Positions 8,153 to 16,272 of a stretch of DNA of 42,126 nt are shown piece after piece. The translations under genes were made by a program, and so were the position numbers. Source of the DNA: Infirmifilum sp. NZ (lineage in GTDB: Archaea > Thermoproteota > Thermoprotei > Thermofilales > Thermofilaceae). Position 1 is the stretch's first letter. Every line of letters starts with the position of its first letter. The notes below the pieces were generated by a model that had not been told where the DNA came from, did not search any database, and saw only the letters and a program-made list of their open reading frames with translations. The stretch covers positions 442,267-484,392 of the forward strand of contig NZ_CP094288.1 of the NCBI RefSeq assembly GCF_022693705.1, in the 5' to 3' direction.

Positions 8153-9102
8153 TACACCACCCTGATGACCACTTTCCTCTCGGGCGGCAACTCCACGACA
8201 GGATATGGCTCTTCCGCTGAGAACACTCTGCCAGCCACCTCAAGCTTGACGCCGGAGGGTACGCCGACCATCACGTACGGGTGCTTCACGGAGAACACGC
8301 TCGGGACCGCGGGGACCTCTCCGTGGACTCTCCCTAGTTCACCCCCCTCGGTGAGCGTGAGCGCGAGGAGCCTCGCGCTCTCAGCAACCTTCGCGGGATC
8401 TTCGATCACCATCCCAGCGTTGCCTACGGCGAGCTCTGCGTTAAGCAACCTTAGAGGGGCAAGCTTGGCTAGCACCAGCGTATCTGCTTCAACGTAGCCA
8501 GCAGATGTTCTCAGCCTCTCGACGCGCTGCCTTCCCTCGACGTACAGGACCCTTCCTTTTACCAACTCAGCGCCGTAGTCCCCGGCTTCCTCCGGCTTGT
8601 GAACGTAGCTCTCCTCGTCGTAGACGACGACCAGCTTCTCGCAGACCTTGTGGATCTTGGCTATGAGCGAGAGCGAGTAGTGGTTGAAGCCGTACACGAC
8701 AACTCTCTCGCCGATAGAGTACCCCATGTTCACGAGGTCCCATGCGGCTGTTAGGGGGAAAACACCTGCGGGCCGAAAGCCGTATACCCCCAGCTCCACA
8801 GGGGTTTTCTCTCTGAAGCCTGTAGCCAGCACGGGTAGGCCTTCGTGGAACTCTGCGCCGTTGACGCCCACGCTCCACACACCGTTGCCCTCAGACTCGA
8901 AGACCGTTTCCCCTAGTAGTGCCCGCACGCGACCTGCTAGCCCCTCGACGAGCTCCCTGCCGCTGTGTTCACCCACCTTCAATTCGTCGCTCGCGAAGAA
9001 GCCCCCTAGCTGCTTCCTAGCCTCGAAGACCACGGCGTCGCCGTAAGTCGCCGCGAAGGCCATGCCAGCGAGGCCGCCTCCAACTACAAGGGCCCTCCTC
9101 AT
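8152..9102 (-). CDS. FAD/NAD(P)-type oxidoreductase, accessory subunit of glycerol-3-phosphate dehydrogenase
   Basis: About 316 residues from ATG 9102, which overlaps the GlpA-like stop as ATGA; the frame also runs back to TTG 9120 inside glpA. The dinucleotide fold GGGLAGMAFAATYG opens the protein. VLATGFREKTPVE is the second FAD-contact motif of pyridine-nucleotide-disulfide-type flavoproteins, and a second Rossmann segment around GERVVVYGFNHYSLSLIAKI follows. No redox-active CxxC is present. In several bacteria a GlpA/GlpO-like protein with a BFD domain is followed by such a small FAD oxidoreductase; I infer the same pairing. The electron acceptor (NAD or another carrier) is unknown. Confidence 0.68.
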   Translation of the reverse strand: MRRALVVGGGLAGMAFAATYGDAVVFEARKQLGGFFASDELKVGEHSGRELVEGLAGRVRALLGETVFESEGNGVWSVGVNGAEFHEGLPVLATGFREKTPVELGVYGFRPAGVFPLTAAWDLVNMGYSIGERVVVYGFNHYSLSLIAKIHKVCEKLVVVYDEESYVHKPEEAGDYGAELVKGRVLYVEGRQRVERLRTSAGYVEADTLVLAKLAPLRLLNAELAVGNAGMVIEDPAKVAESARLLALTLTEGGELGRVHGEVPAVPSVFSVKHPYVMVGVPSGVKLEVAGRVFSAEEPYPVVELPPERKVVIRVV

Positions 9103-10490
9103 CTCTTCCTCACCAGCCAAGACCCCTCACCCCTTAAGGTCACCTCCTCCGGGTCAACGCCCAGCTCGTCCGCTATTATCCTTAGAACCTCGGCCATGCA
9201 CTTTGAGCCTTGGCACAGCCCCATCCCGGCCCCGGTCCTGAACATCACTCCTTGAAGCGTCCTTGAGCCTCTCCTGACGGCCTCCCTGACCTCCTCCTCG
9301 GTCACGAGGTTGCAGGGGCAGACAACCCTCCCCTTACCTGCCTTGGGGTTGTCCCTGAGCCTCCTGAAGGGGGCTCTCTCGACGACGTGCTCCTTTTTCT
9401 CGAGCTTGAGGCCCGCCTCCCTGAGCATTTCGAGGATCTTCTCGGCTATCACAGGAGATGCCGTGAAGGCTGGAGACTCCGTACCGACAGCGTGCACAAT
9501 CCTCTTCGTCCTAGAGGAGTAGGTAATCCTGAAGTCGTTCTCGGGAGGGATCGGCCTTATGCCAGCGTAAGCTTTAATCGGAGTACCCGGAGGTGCTTCG
9601 AGAAGCGGAGAGAACTTCTTCAGCAGAGCCTCCACATCCTCCTCGTCAACCGAGACGTCGCTCTTGTCTCTAGCAGGCCTGAGGTTCGGCCCCCAGAGCC
9701 CCTTCCCGTCAACTGTGAACATTATAGCACCCCCCTTCGTCTTCGGGTCGGGTTTTAGGTAAAGAGGGGCGACGAAGCGGCTCGTAACCTTCCTGTCAAA
9801 AACCAGCATCGCGCCCTTCCCTAGCTCGAACTCCACGCTGTCGCCCAGCTTGTTGTACAGCTCGTCCGCCCATAGACCGGCAGCGTTCACGAGGAACTTC
9901 GCTCTGAAGGCGTTGCCCTTATCCGTGCGCAGCTCCAGCCCGTCCACCCTGTCTTCAACGCTGACAACCCGCTCCCCGAACCTGAACTCGACGCCGTTGG
10001 CCTTCGCGAACTCGTACAGCCCATAAAGCAAGTCAAAGTTGTCCACGCAGCCGTACCCGAACACCTCGATAGCGCCGAGAGCCTTCCTCGTAAGGTTAGG
10101 CTCCGCCTGCCTAAGGTACCGCCTTCCTCTCAGCTTGACTGGGAAATCTCTCCCGAGGTTGAGCCTCAGGTACAGGGCGACGAACGGCATCGCCAGGAGG
10201 TGGTGCAGTTTGGTAGCCACCACGAGGGTGCTGGTTTTTACGTACCTGACTCCCAGCCTCTCTGCTATCAGGAACATTTTCCTGTTTCCCTCGCGGGCCA
10301 TCCTGCTCTTCACGGACTTGAAGGGTAGCTGGACCACGTGAACGATCGCCGCGTGCGCCTTCGAAACCCCCCACCCCGGCTCGGGGTTTGCTTCCAAAAC
10401 CAGCGTCCTTAGCTTGTAGTGGGCGAGGTTGTAGGCGACCATGAGGCCGACGACTCCACTACCCACGACGGCTACGTCGTACTCCTCCAT
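9099..10490 (-). CDS. glpA: FAD-dependent glycerol-3-phosphate dehydrogenase with C-terminal BFD [2Fe-2S] domain
   Basis: About 463 residues. The N-terminus DVAVVGSGVVGLMVAYNLA is the FAD-binding Rossmann motif of the DAO/GlpD family. Middle blocks include FLVNAAGLWADELYN, AYAGIRPIPPENDFRI and VGTESPAFTASPVIAE. The last 75 residues form a BFD-like [2Fe-2S] domain with the pairs CPC (near 391-393) and CQGSKC (near 426-431). Family reaction: sn-glycerol 3-phosphate to dihydroxyacetone phosphate. Start: GTG 10493 or ATG 10490, both about 26-30 bases after the TATA box at 10515-10524. It is the first gene of a five-gene operon whose members overlap or nearly touch, so the whole glycerol set is probably one transcript. 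Confidence 0.85.
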   Translation of the reverse strand: MEEYDVAVVGSGVVGLMVAYNLAHYKLRTLVLEANPEPGWGVSKAHAAIVHVVQLPFKSVKSRMAREGNRKMFLIAERLGVRYVKTSTLVVATKLHHLLAMPFVALYLRLNLGRDFPVKLRGRRYLRQAEPNLTRKALGAIEVFGYGCVDNFDLLYGLYEFAKANGVEFRFGERVVSVEDRVDGLELRTDKGNAFRAKFLVNAAGLWADELYNKLGDSVEFELGKGAMLVFDRKVTSRFVAPLYLKPDPKTKGGAIMFTVDGKGLWGPNLRPARDKSDVSVDEEDVEALLKKFSPLLEAPPGTPIKAYAGIRPIPPENDFRITYSSRTKRIVHAVGTESPAFTASPVIAEKILEMLREAGLKLEKKEHVVERAPFRRLRDNPKAGKGRVVCPCNLVTEEEVREAVRRGSRTLQGVMFRTGAGMGLCQGSKCMAEVLRIIADELGVDPEEVTLRGEGSWLVRKR

Positions 10491-10514
10491 CACTTATAAG
10501 GGTTGCCAGAAATC

Positions 10515-10524
10515 ATTATATAAA
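10515..10524 (-). promoter_or_regulatory. TATA box of the glycerol operon
   Basis: The minus strand reads TTTATATAAT, centred about 27 bases before GTG 10493/ATG 10490. It lies in the 54-base gap between the stop of the radical SAM gene (10545) and glpA, so the glycerol operon is likely separately transcribed. Confidence 0.6.
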
Positions 10525-10544
10525 CTTTACTCATGTTCACCTTT

Positions 10545-11318
10545 TTATATAAGCTCCTCGGGAATCGCGTCCGGGTGGTAAGCAACCCTGGGTGTGAGGC
10601 CGGCCTTCTTAAGCCTCTCGACGACATGGGGGTACAGAAACACGTACTCCTCCTCTAACTCGCGCGCGTAGCTCTGGTGTATCTCCCCCAACTCCTCCAC
10701 GAGGCGCTTAACGGACTCCTGTGAGGAGAAGGAGAGCATGACCGCTGGGTGCGCGGGCACGCCGTAGTCCGCCAGGTGCCTTAGCGCGCTGAGCTGCAGG
10801 TCGAAGAACTCCGGCCTCGCCCCCGTGAGCTTGTGGAACTCCTCGCGAGAGGCGCCCTTGAGCGACACGCGCACGTGAACCCTGGTGAACCTGGATAGGT
10901 CCCTCGCCTTTCCCTTGTCGGCGCCCAGCTCGATGCCATTCGTCTCGAGTATAAACGTGAAGAGGCCGTCCTCCTCCACGAGCTCGAGCACACGCAAAAG
11001 GTGTTGCCACGCTAGGGTGGGCTCGTTCCCCGAGATCCTGATCTGGCTGTACCGCCTTCTCAGGGCGATCGAGCGGAGCCTTCCGTACACCTCCTCTGGA
11101 GTATAGAACCTCCACACGCTCAGCCACGGCCTGTCCCTCGGCTCCCCGCTCCAGCAGAAAACGCACCTCAAGTTGCAGCCGACGCAGTCCGCGGTGGCGA
11201 TTCCCCCGTACCACTTTCCGCCCCTGAACCTGTAGTACTTCCTCTCTTCACCGCGGGAGACCATGCGCCTGACCCCTTCCCCGAGAAGCAGGGGGTTGTA
11301 CCCGGAGTCAAAATCCAC
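10545..11318 (-). CDS. Radical SAM protein of unknown function
   Basis: A 257-residue protein. The radical SAM cluster motif CNLRCVFCW is at residues 48-56 (C48, C52, C55), preceded by another Cys at 45. GNEPTLAWQH and FILETNGIELG are the second and third strands of the SAM barrel (GEP and TNG type motifs), and FTRVHVRVSLKGASREEFHKLTG resembles the substrate-side loop of small PflA/MoaA-like enzymes. There is no C-terminal SPASM cluster. Start GTG 11318 has a TATA-like ACATATTTC centred about 27 bases upstream. Nothing in the sequence names a substrate, and the gene is alone between the protease and the glycerol operon. Confidence 0.75.
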   Translation of the reverse strand: MDFDSGYNPLLLGEGVRRMVSRGEERKYYRFRGGKWYGGIATADCVGCNLRCVFCWSGEPRDRPWLSVWRFYTPEEVYGRLRSIALRRRYSQIRISGNEPTLAWQHLLRVLELVEEDGLFTFILETNGIELGADKGKARDLSRFTRVHVRVSLKGASREEFHKLTGARPEFFDLQLSALRHLADYGVPAHPAVMLSFSSQESVKRLVEELGEIHQSYARELEEEYVFLYPHVVERLKKAGLTPRVAYHPDAIPEELI

Positions 11319-11355
11319 AAGAGAGAATTTCAGAGTAGAGAAATATGTGCTTTTT

Positions 11356-12585
11356 TTAGGGCAGGCTTAAGGCTTTGTTCACCGCCGCTATCGCGTCTAC
11401 GAGGCCGTAACCCGTGAAAACGTCGAAGCCCTTGGCGTTGATGTCAACCGCCGTGCTCGTCAGCACGTCGTAGACCTGGCTAGGCGTCAGCAAGGACTTC
11501 CCGCTGGCCAGCCGCAGAGCCTGGATCAGCGCCACAACGCCCGTGACGTGGGGGGTGGCCATTGAGGTGCCGCTGAGGGTAGCGTAGCCGTTCCTGAGGT
11601 AGGTTGACAGGATGTTCACGCCAGGCGCGGCTACGTCGACCTCCGGCCCGTCGCTGCTCCAGCTGGCGACGTTGTAGGAGCTGTCTACCGCCGCGACTGC
11701 GATGACCTCCGGGTACCTAGCGGGGTATGAAACGTTGTCGGTGGAGGGGTCTCCGTCGCCGCTGTTACCAGCCGCCACCACCAAGACGGCGCCGTTCTGG
11801 TAGGCCCACGTCACCGCGTCGCGGAGAACGCTGCTGTCGCTCGACCCTCCCAGCGACATGCTGAGGATCTTGGCGTCGTCAGCTGTGCCCACTACCCCGT
11901 CTGGGCCTTTCACAGCCTCGATGATCCCCTCGGCGATGTCCGTGTAGGTTCCGGAGCCGGCGTCGTTAAGGACCTTGACGATGTATATCGTGACGTTTGA
12001 GGCTACCCCGGCTACGCCCGCGTTGTTTATTAGGGCCGCGATGATGCCGGTCACGTGGGTTCCGTGGCCGTTCCTGTCGGTGCACTTGGATAGGTCTGTG
12101 CCCTTGTATGTCTTCGTGAGGACGGTGTTCACGCACCACACGACCCTTCCCTTCAGGTCCGGGTGGGTGTACAGGACGCCGGTGTCGAGGACTGCGACCC
12201 TCACTCCTTTACCGAGCGCGGCGCCGTTGAGGGAGGGGTAGAAGGTGTCCCAGACCTTGGTCGCGTTGATCATCTTCATGTTCCACTGGACGTCTGAGTA
12301 GGAGCTCAGCTCTAGGGCTACGGCGGTTTTCTCCTCCTCCACGTACCTTAGCCCTTTCCCTACGTGCCCTCTGAGGTCTTCTGACTGGGGTATCTGGAGG
12401 ACTGCGACCTTTATTTCTGGTATCGTCTTCACGACTACTCCGCCGTGCATCGAGGCTATCGTGGAGAGAGCTGAGGGGTCCGTGTAGCCTACCGCTACGC
12501 GCTTGTACTGCGGTGGGGCATGCGCTACCGCTGAAAAGGTTGCCAGGACTACGAGCAGTGCTAGAGCCAGGGGTACGGCTCTCAT
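11356..12585 (-). CDS. Secreted subtilisin-like serine protease
   Basis: A 409-residue preproprotein. Residues 1-23 are a signal peptide. A propeptide of the I9 type follows (about 28-90, starting KRVAVGYTDPSALST). The catalytic domain has Asp134 (AVLDTG), His174 (NGHGTHVTG), oxyanion Asn274 (AAGNSG) and Ser341 (SGTSMATPH), so all active-site residues are present. Cys151 and Cys168 may form a disulfide. Several acidic loops (GPDGVVGTADDAK, GDGDPSTD) look like calcium sites. It probably degrades proteins outside the cell for a peptide-eating organism. A TATA box (AAGTATAAG, 12617-12625) lies about 35 bases upstream of ATG 12585, giving a short leader. Confidence 0.9.
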   Translation of the reverse strand: MRAVPLALALLVVLATFSAVAHAPPQYKRVAVGYTDPSALSTIASMHGGVVVKTIPEIKVAVLQIPQSEDLRGHVGKGLRYVEEEKTAVALELSSYSDVQWNMKMINATKVWDTFYPSLNGAALGKGVRVAVLDTGVLYTHPDLKGRVVWCVNTVLTKTYKGTDLSKCTDRNGHGTHVTGIIAALINNAGVAGVASNVTIYIVKVLNDAGSGTYTDIAEGIIEAVKGPDGVVGTADDAKILSMSLGGSSDSSVLRDAVTWAYQNGAVLVVAAGNSGDGDPSTDNVSYPARYPEVIAVAAVDSSYNVASWSSDGPEVDVAAPGVNILSTYLRNGYATLSGTSMATPHVTGVVALIQALRLASGKSLLTPSQVYDVLTSTAVDINAKGFDVFTGYGLVDAIAAVNKALSLP

Positions 12586-12695
12586 GTCTTTTCCAGGCGG
12601 CTACGGAGCATTTCTACTTATACTTTACGGCTTCTTGAGGTGAAGGCTTTTCATCTTTTAAAAACTACGCGAGACTCGCCTTTGAAATTTTTACA

Positions 12696-13208
12696 TCACA
12701 GCCTCCTCGTCTGGGGTAGCACTCCGATAATGAGGACGGCTAGAGCCAGGATGAGCGCTAAGCTTCCCTGTATCCCGGCGGCGAGGAGACCCTGGTAGAC
12801 CATCCCTGCCCCGAGCAGGGCGAAGCCGATGGCCAGAGCCTTATCCATGAGGGCGTAGATTATCGCCGCGAAAGCCAGCGCTAGGACGAGGACAGCCGTC
12901 TCCCCGCTTGCCACGTAGCCTGTTGAGACGAGAAGCTGCGCGAGGATGTAGCCTGAGAGCAGGGATACAACCATCTTGAAAGCCGAGAAGCCGATCATTG
13001 CCCCCACGATGAAGCCTACGAGGAAGAGGACGAGCGGCGTAAAGGTGGCTTGGAGCGCTGGGGTGGAGTAAGCGTAAAGCACGTACCCCATCGCGAAGCC
13101 GAACACCAGGGACGCTACTAGCCGCGCGAGCTTAACGCCCCAGATAGCCGTGAACACTCCGAGCAGGATGAGCAGAACCGAGTCCCAGAAGCCGAGCAGG
13201 TGCACCAT
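12696..13208 (-). CDS. Small polytopic membrane protein
   Basis: About 170 residues from ATG 13208; the frame continues upstream but that part is arginine-rich overlap with the neighbour and not convincing. Six or seven hydrophobic helices rich in Gly, Ala, Leu and Val with small-residue packing (LVFGFAMGYVLYAYS, LFLVGFIVGAMIGFSAFKMV, ALAFAAIIYALMDKALAIGF). The glycine pattern recalls DUF4203/TMEM198-like proteins, but I am not sure. A promoter-like TTAATTTA at 13244-13250 lies inside the end of the upstream gene. Function unknown. Confidence 0.55.
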   Translation of the reverse strand: MVHLLGFWDSVLLILLGVFTAIWGVKLARLVASLVFGFAMGYVLYAYSTPALQATFTPLVLFLVGFIVGAMIGFSAFKMVVSLLSGYILAQLLVSTGYVASGETAVLVLALAFAAIIYALMDKALAIGFALLGAGMVYQGLLAAGIQGSLALILALAVLIIGVLPQTRRL

Positions 13209-13246
13209 ATCCCTTGCGCCACTACAGATGACACGTACGCCGTAAA

Positions 13247-13906
13247 TTAACTTTTGCGCCTTGCTAAGAGCCTCCACGCGACGAGGGCCGCTACAACTGC
13301 ACAGGCGGCTAAGGCCAGGAAGGTTAGAGAGCTGAAGTCGGGTTCCGCCGGCCAAACCGGGAGAGAGGAGTAGTCCGTGACGGGTTGCACAAGGCAACCG
13401 CGCTGAGGGGTGTACAGCGAGGACTCGTTGAAGGGCCTCCAAGCGCCGCCGTCGAACACGAGCCTCCTGTCCCAACCCGCGAGGCCCAGACGGGCAGTGG
13501 CGACGAGAGCAGACCTCTTCTCCTCGCTGACCCCCTGGATGATGCCCTTGCCCGTCAGCCTGTCGAGCTCCAGACCCAGCACCCTCTTGATGTCGGAGTC
13601 CGTGACCCCTTGAGCCTCGGGCATCGCCTGTACACGTATCACAGGGTACTGCTTACCCGTTGCAGGTAGCACCTCCAAGCTCAGGATCACGGCGAACCTC
13701 TCGTCAAACCCGCTCCTGTAGGCGTAAACGCCGGGAGCCGCTTCCCTCACCTGGGCTACAGCAGTAAGCTTAAGGGCGTCGAGCCTGGCCCCAGGAATGC
13801 TCAGAACCACCTCGCATGCCTTAGCGTCTAACGGCTCCGGGCACTGTGCCTGAACGAGGATAGCCCATGCGACAACCATAGTAACCAGAGCTACTGCGCA
13901 CCTCAT
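13247..13906 (-). CDS. Surface-exposed, C-terminally anchored hypothetical protein
   Basis: About 219 residues from ATG 13906 (GTG 13915 is in frame). The first 21 residues are a signal peptide ending near VQAQC. A folded extracellular part follows with Cys residues near the N-terminus (QCPEPLDAKACEV) and another (RGCLVQPV) before the anchor, so one disulfide is possible. A single membrane helix (LTFLALAACAVVAALVAWRLLA) and a short basic tail RRKS close the protein, giving type I topology. No enzyme motif is seen. It is followed by the small polytopic membrane protein, which may be its partner; that is inference. Confidence 0.6.
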   Translation of the reverse strand: MRCAVALVTMVVAWAILVQAQCPEPLDAKACEVVLSIPGARLDALKLTAVAQVREAAPGVYAYRSGFDERFAVILSLEVLPATGKQYPVIRVQAMPEAQGVTDSDIKRVLGLELDRLTGKGIIQGVSEEKRSALVATARLGLAGWDRRLVFDGGAWRPFNESSLYTPQRGCLVQPVTDYSSLPVWPAEPDFSSLTFLALAACAVVAALVAWRLLARRKS

Positions 13907-14188
13907 ACCCGCCACTGGTTTTCAAACAAGTAGCGACTCATTAGCTTTTACCCGCTGGTCCGGCTCTCGATCCTCCGCGCTTCTTGTAGCAGTGGTACTC
14001 AGTGCTCACAGTTTTGCCTACCTCCGATAGACTTTCGGGGCTTTAAAGCAGATTAAAGTGAGGATAGAGGAGCGCTGGCCGGACCGAGTCGCAGAGAACT
14101 TTCAACCTAATACAAGGGCTTACAAGCTGCGTCCTGCCCTGGAGAGCTTTGAACTAAATGCTTTAAATGCAAGCTGTGTTCTTCGTCA

Positions 14189-14794
14189 ATGATGTCGGGA
14201 GATAACGTTGCCGGTAAGATTAGGGGTAGCATTGTAAACCTTGTTTCCTGGATAGCGGCTTACATCGTCGTGAGCGCTTTGATTTTCGCAACGCTACCGT
14301 CGGTCATCCCGCAGGTGAAGCCTCTCCTGGACCCGTACTCCTCCTATGTAGCTATAGGTCTCGCCCTGTTCTTCGGCTACATGATAATTAGGAGCTTCTC
14401 CAACCTCGTCTACTGGATGCTGAGGGTTAAGTACCCGCACAGCACAGCCGCGGCTGTGAGGAGCATATTCACGATCCTGGGCATAGGGGCCCTTGCGGCG
14501 GGGATAGCTGGAGGGGCCGCTGGTGGAGCGGCTGGCGTAGCGCTGGGAGGCTTCATAGGAATGGTTATCGGTTTCGCGACGCAGCAGGTTCTCGGCCAGG
14601 CTATTGCGGGCCTGTTCGTTCTCCTCGTGCGGCCAATAAAGATAGGCGACTACGTGAATGTTGCAGGGGAGCAGGGGATCGTCGAGGATATTTCGACGCT
14701 GTTCACCTTCATTAAGAAGGACGACGGCACTCTGGCTTTAGTCCCAAACAACCAGCTTATCGGTTCGAAAATCTACATCATTAAAAGATCCTAA
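14189..14794 (+). CDS. Short MscS-family mechanosensitive channel
   Basis: A 201-residue protein. Two membrane segments (about 15-38 and 50-72) are followed by a long Gly/Ala-rich pore helix, with the MscS signature GFATQQVLGQAIAGLFVLL and then the beta domain RPIKIGDYVNVAGEQGIVEDI and LVPNNQLIGSKI. It ends right after the beta domain, so the C-terminal alpha/beta vestibule of E. coli MscS (286 residues) is absent; this is complete, not cut, since the stop is clean. Its role is likely osmotic release. A TATA-like CTTTAAAT (14161-14168) is 24 bases before ATG 14189, as for a leaderless transcript. Confidence 0.8.
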   Translation: MMSGDNVAGKIRGSIVNLVSWIAAYIVVSALIFATLPSVIPQVKPLLDPYSSYVAIGLALFFGYMIIRSFSNLVYWMLRVKYPHSTAAAVRSIFTILGIGALAAGIAGGAAGGAAGVALGGFIGMVIGFATQQVLGQAIAGLFVLLVRPIKIGDYVNVAGEQGIVEDISTLFTFIKKDDGTLALVPNNQLIGSKIYIIKRS

Positions 14795-14809
14795 GGGGGC
14801 TGAGCCGTT

Positions 14810-15262
14810 TTACGCGTTTCTGAGCAGCTCGAGAATCCGCGTCGCCACGCTTTTCTTTTTAACTTCCACGACGGCAACCAGCTCCTCTTGGAATACCTCT
14901 CTTAGCACCACCTTGACGCTGTAGCCCCTGGACTCAAGGTACGTTTTCAGGGACGCTGCGAGGCTTAAGACGTAGCCCTTGAAGTCTACGGAGCGGAGCT
15001 TTCTGATGAGTTTACCCTGGGGGGTTAGCAGGAGGCCTGCCCCCGCGCTCCACGAGTACACGAGGCCGAGCACCTCTCCCCTGACCCTGGGCTCCACTAC
15101 CACCTTGCCGGCTCCGGGGGCTATAAGCAGCACGCCGTCGGGACCAGCCTCCATGAGGTTCAGTAGGGCTTTGATCGGCATCACGAGTACAACGTAGAGT
15201 AGGGACCCGGCGACAATCAGTGCGGTTCTGAGCGTGCTGGGCAAAGCCCCTCGCGTCCACAC
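14810..15262 (-). CDS. Membrane-anchored hypothetical protein
   Basis: The frame opens at ATG 15319, but I prefer GTG 15262 (about 150 residues): no TATA-like sequence lies 26 bases before 15319, while TATTAAAG at 15302-15309 on the minus strand fits a start near 15280. One membrane segment near the N-terminus (ALIVAGSLLYVVLVMPIKALLNL) is followed by a soluble part with a strand-rich region (GVLLIAPGAGKVVVEPRV) and a C-terminal alpha/beta stretch ending KKKSVATRILELLRNA. No family recognised. It is divergent to the PhoU-like regulator. Confidence 0.45.
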   Translation of the reverse strand: MWTRGALPSTLRTALIVAGSLLYVVLVMPIKALLNLMEAGPDGVLLIAPGAGKVVVEPRVRGEVLGLVYSWSAGAGLLLTPQGKLIRKLRSVDFKGYVLSLAASLKTYLESRGYSVKVVLREVFQEELVAVVEVKKKSVATRILELLRNA

Positions 15263-15300
15263 TTGCGCGGAGCAGTAATATGCTTTGCGATGAGAGCCAA

Positions 15301-15310
15301 ACTTTAATAG
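15301..15310. promoter_or_regulatory. Near-palindromic TATA box, possibly bidirectional
   Basis: ACTTTAATAG reads as CTATTAAAGT on the other strand, so it is TATA-like both ways. It is centred 26 bases before GTG 15332 of the PhoU-like gene on the plus strand. On the minus strand it would start RNA near 15280, just upstream of GTG 15262 of the membrane protein gene. Confidence 0.4.
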
Positions 15311-15331
15311 GCTAAACATGTTTAATCAACT

Positions 15332-16225
15332 GTGGAAACTCGTCGCGTAGTGAAGATAGGTGGTAGCTACTACGTTGCCTTGCCGAGGAGCTGGGTGTCA
15401 GAGAACATTGGAGACAGGGGTGTAGTGGTCCTCGAGGCTGAGGAGGACGGGTCGCTACGAATCACGCCCTTGAAGATCAGGGACAGGAGGGAGGGAGTGA
15501 AGAGCATCAGGGTCACTTGCGGAGGCGACTTACACAGGAAGCTCGTCTCCGCGTACCTGAGGGGGTTTGAGGTCGTGGAAGTAGCCGTTAGCGATGAGTG
15601 CCGCGATGAGGTTCTAAGGGTCGTGGAGCGGGCTAGGCAGATACTGCTCGGATTGGAGGTGGTTGGAGAAGAGCCAGGCACGATCACTCTTCAGTGCTTC
15701 ACGAGACCGGACTACGACTTGAACTCCATCGTGCAGAGGATGAGCTCGATAACCCTCGCGATGCTTAGGCTGACCTTTCAGGTGCTGGAAACCGGGGACC
15801 CCTCTCTCGCTGAGAAAGTCCTTGCCATGGACGACATCGTTGACAGGCTTTACTTTCTGGCTGTCAGGATAATCAGGAGCAGGGTCTCGGACCCTCTGTA
15901 CCCGAGCTCTGAGAAGCCGCGCCTCGTGGACATCAGGCTTGTTGTGCGCAACCTCGAGAACATCGGCGACCTATACGAGAGGCTGCTCCGGGGCGGAATC
16001 GAGCCCGAGAAGGTACCAGGTGACCTTCTAAGCCTGCTGGAAAGCCTCCAGAGGAGCGCTGTGGCGCTAGTTTTAGGCGAGAGCGGCAGCAGAGAGAATG
16101 CGCTCGAGCTTTACAGTAAGCTGGAGAAGGCGCTAGAGGGTAGCAGGACGTCTATCTCGCCTAGAGTGCTGGAGACTCTTGACGGCGTGTCATCGCTCCT
16201 CCGGGACATACTGGACCTTGCTTGA
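15332..16225 (+). CDS. phoU: AbrB-PhoU phosphate uptake regulator-like protein
   Basis: A 297-residue protein with two parts. Residues 1-50 are an AbrB/SpoVT-like swapped-hairpin DNA-binding domain (TRRVVKIGGSYYVALPRSWV, then VVVLEAEEDGSLRITPL). Residues 90-297 form two PhoU helical-bundle halves, with the metal-contact pattern in VLAMDDIVDRLYFLAVRII and VRNLENIGDLYERLL. Such fusions are common in archaea as phosphate regulators. Start GTG 15332 fits the TATA box centred 26 bases upstream. Its stop overlaps a TTG in the phosphodiesterase frame, and a phospholipid phosphodiesterase next door fits a phosphate theme. No pst transporter genes are in the window. Confidence 0.82.
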   Translation: METRRVVKIGGSYYVALPRSWVSENIGDRGVVVLEAEEDGSLRITPLKIRDRREGVKSIRVTCGGDLHRKLVSAYLRGFEVVEVAVSDECRDEVLRVVERARQILLGLEVVGEEPGTITLQCFTRPDYDLNSIVQRMSSITLAMLRLTFQVLETGDPSLAEKVLAMDDIVDRLYFLAVRIIRSRVSDPLYPSSEKPRLVDIRLVVRNLENIGDLYERLLRGGIEPEKVPGDLLSLLESLQRSAVALVLGESGSRENALELYSKLEKALEGSRTSISPRVLETLDGVSSLLRDILDLA

Positions 16226-16272
16226 ACGCAAGCGATATATTCTCCCAATGTGAGGTTAGGAAACGTAGCGGT

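Noticed and set aside
13209-13475. N-terminal extension of the small membrane protein gene (89 extra codons)
   Set aside because: The extension is an Arg/Leu-rich translation overlapping the end of another gene in a different frame; the hydrophobic protein starts naturally at ATG 13208.
13916-14188. Possible small RNA in the 273-base gap between the anchored surface protein and MscS genes
   Set aside because: TATA-like GATTAAAG near 14051 could start a transcript, but I could find no hairpin, C/D or H/ACA pattern; left without a call.
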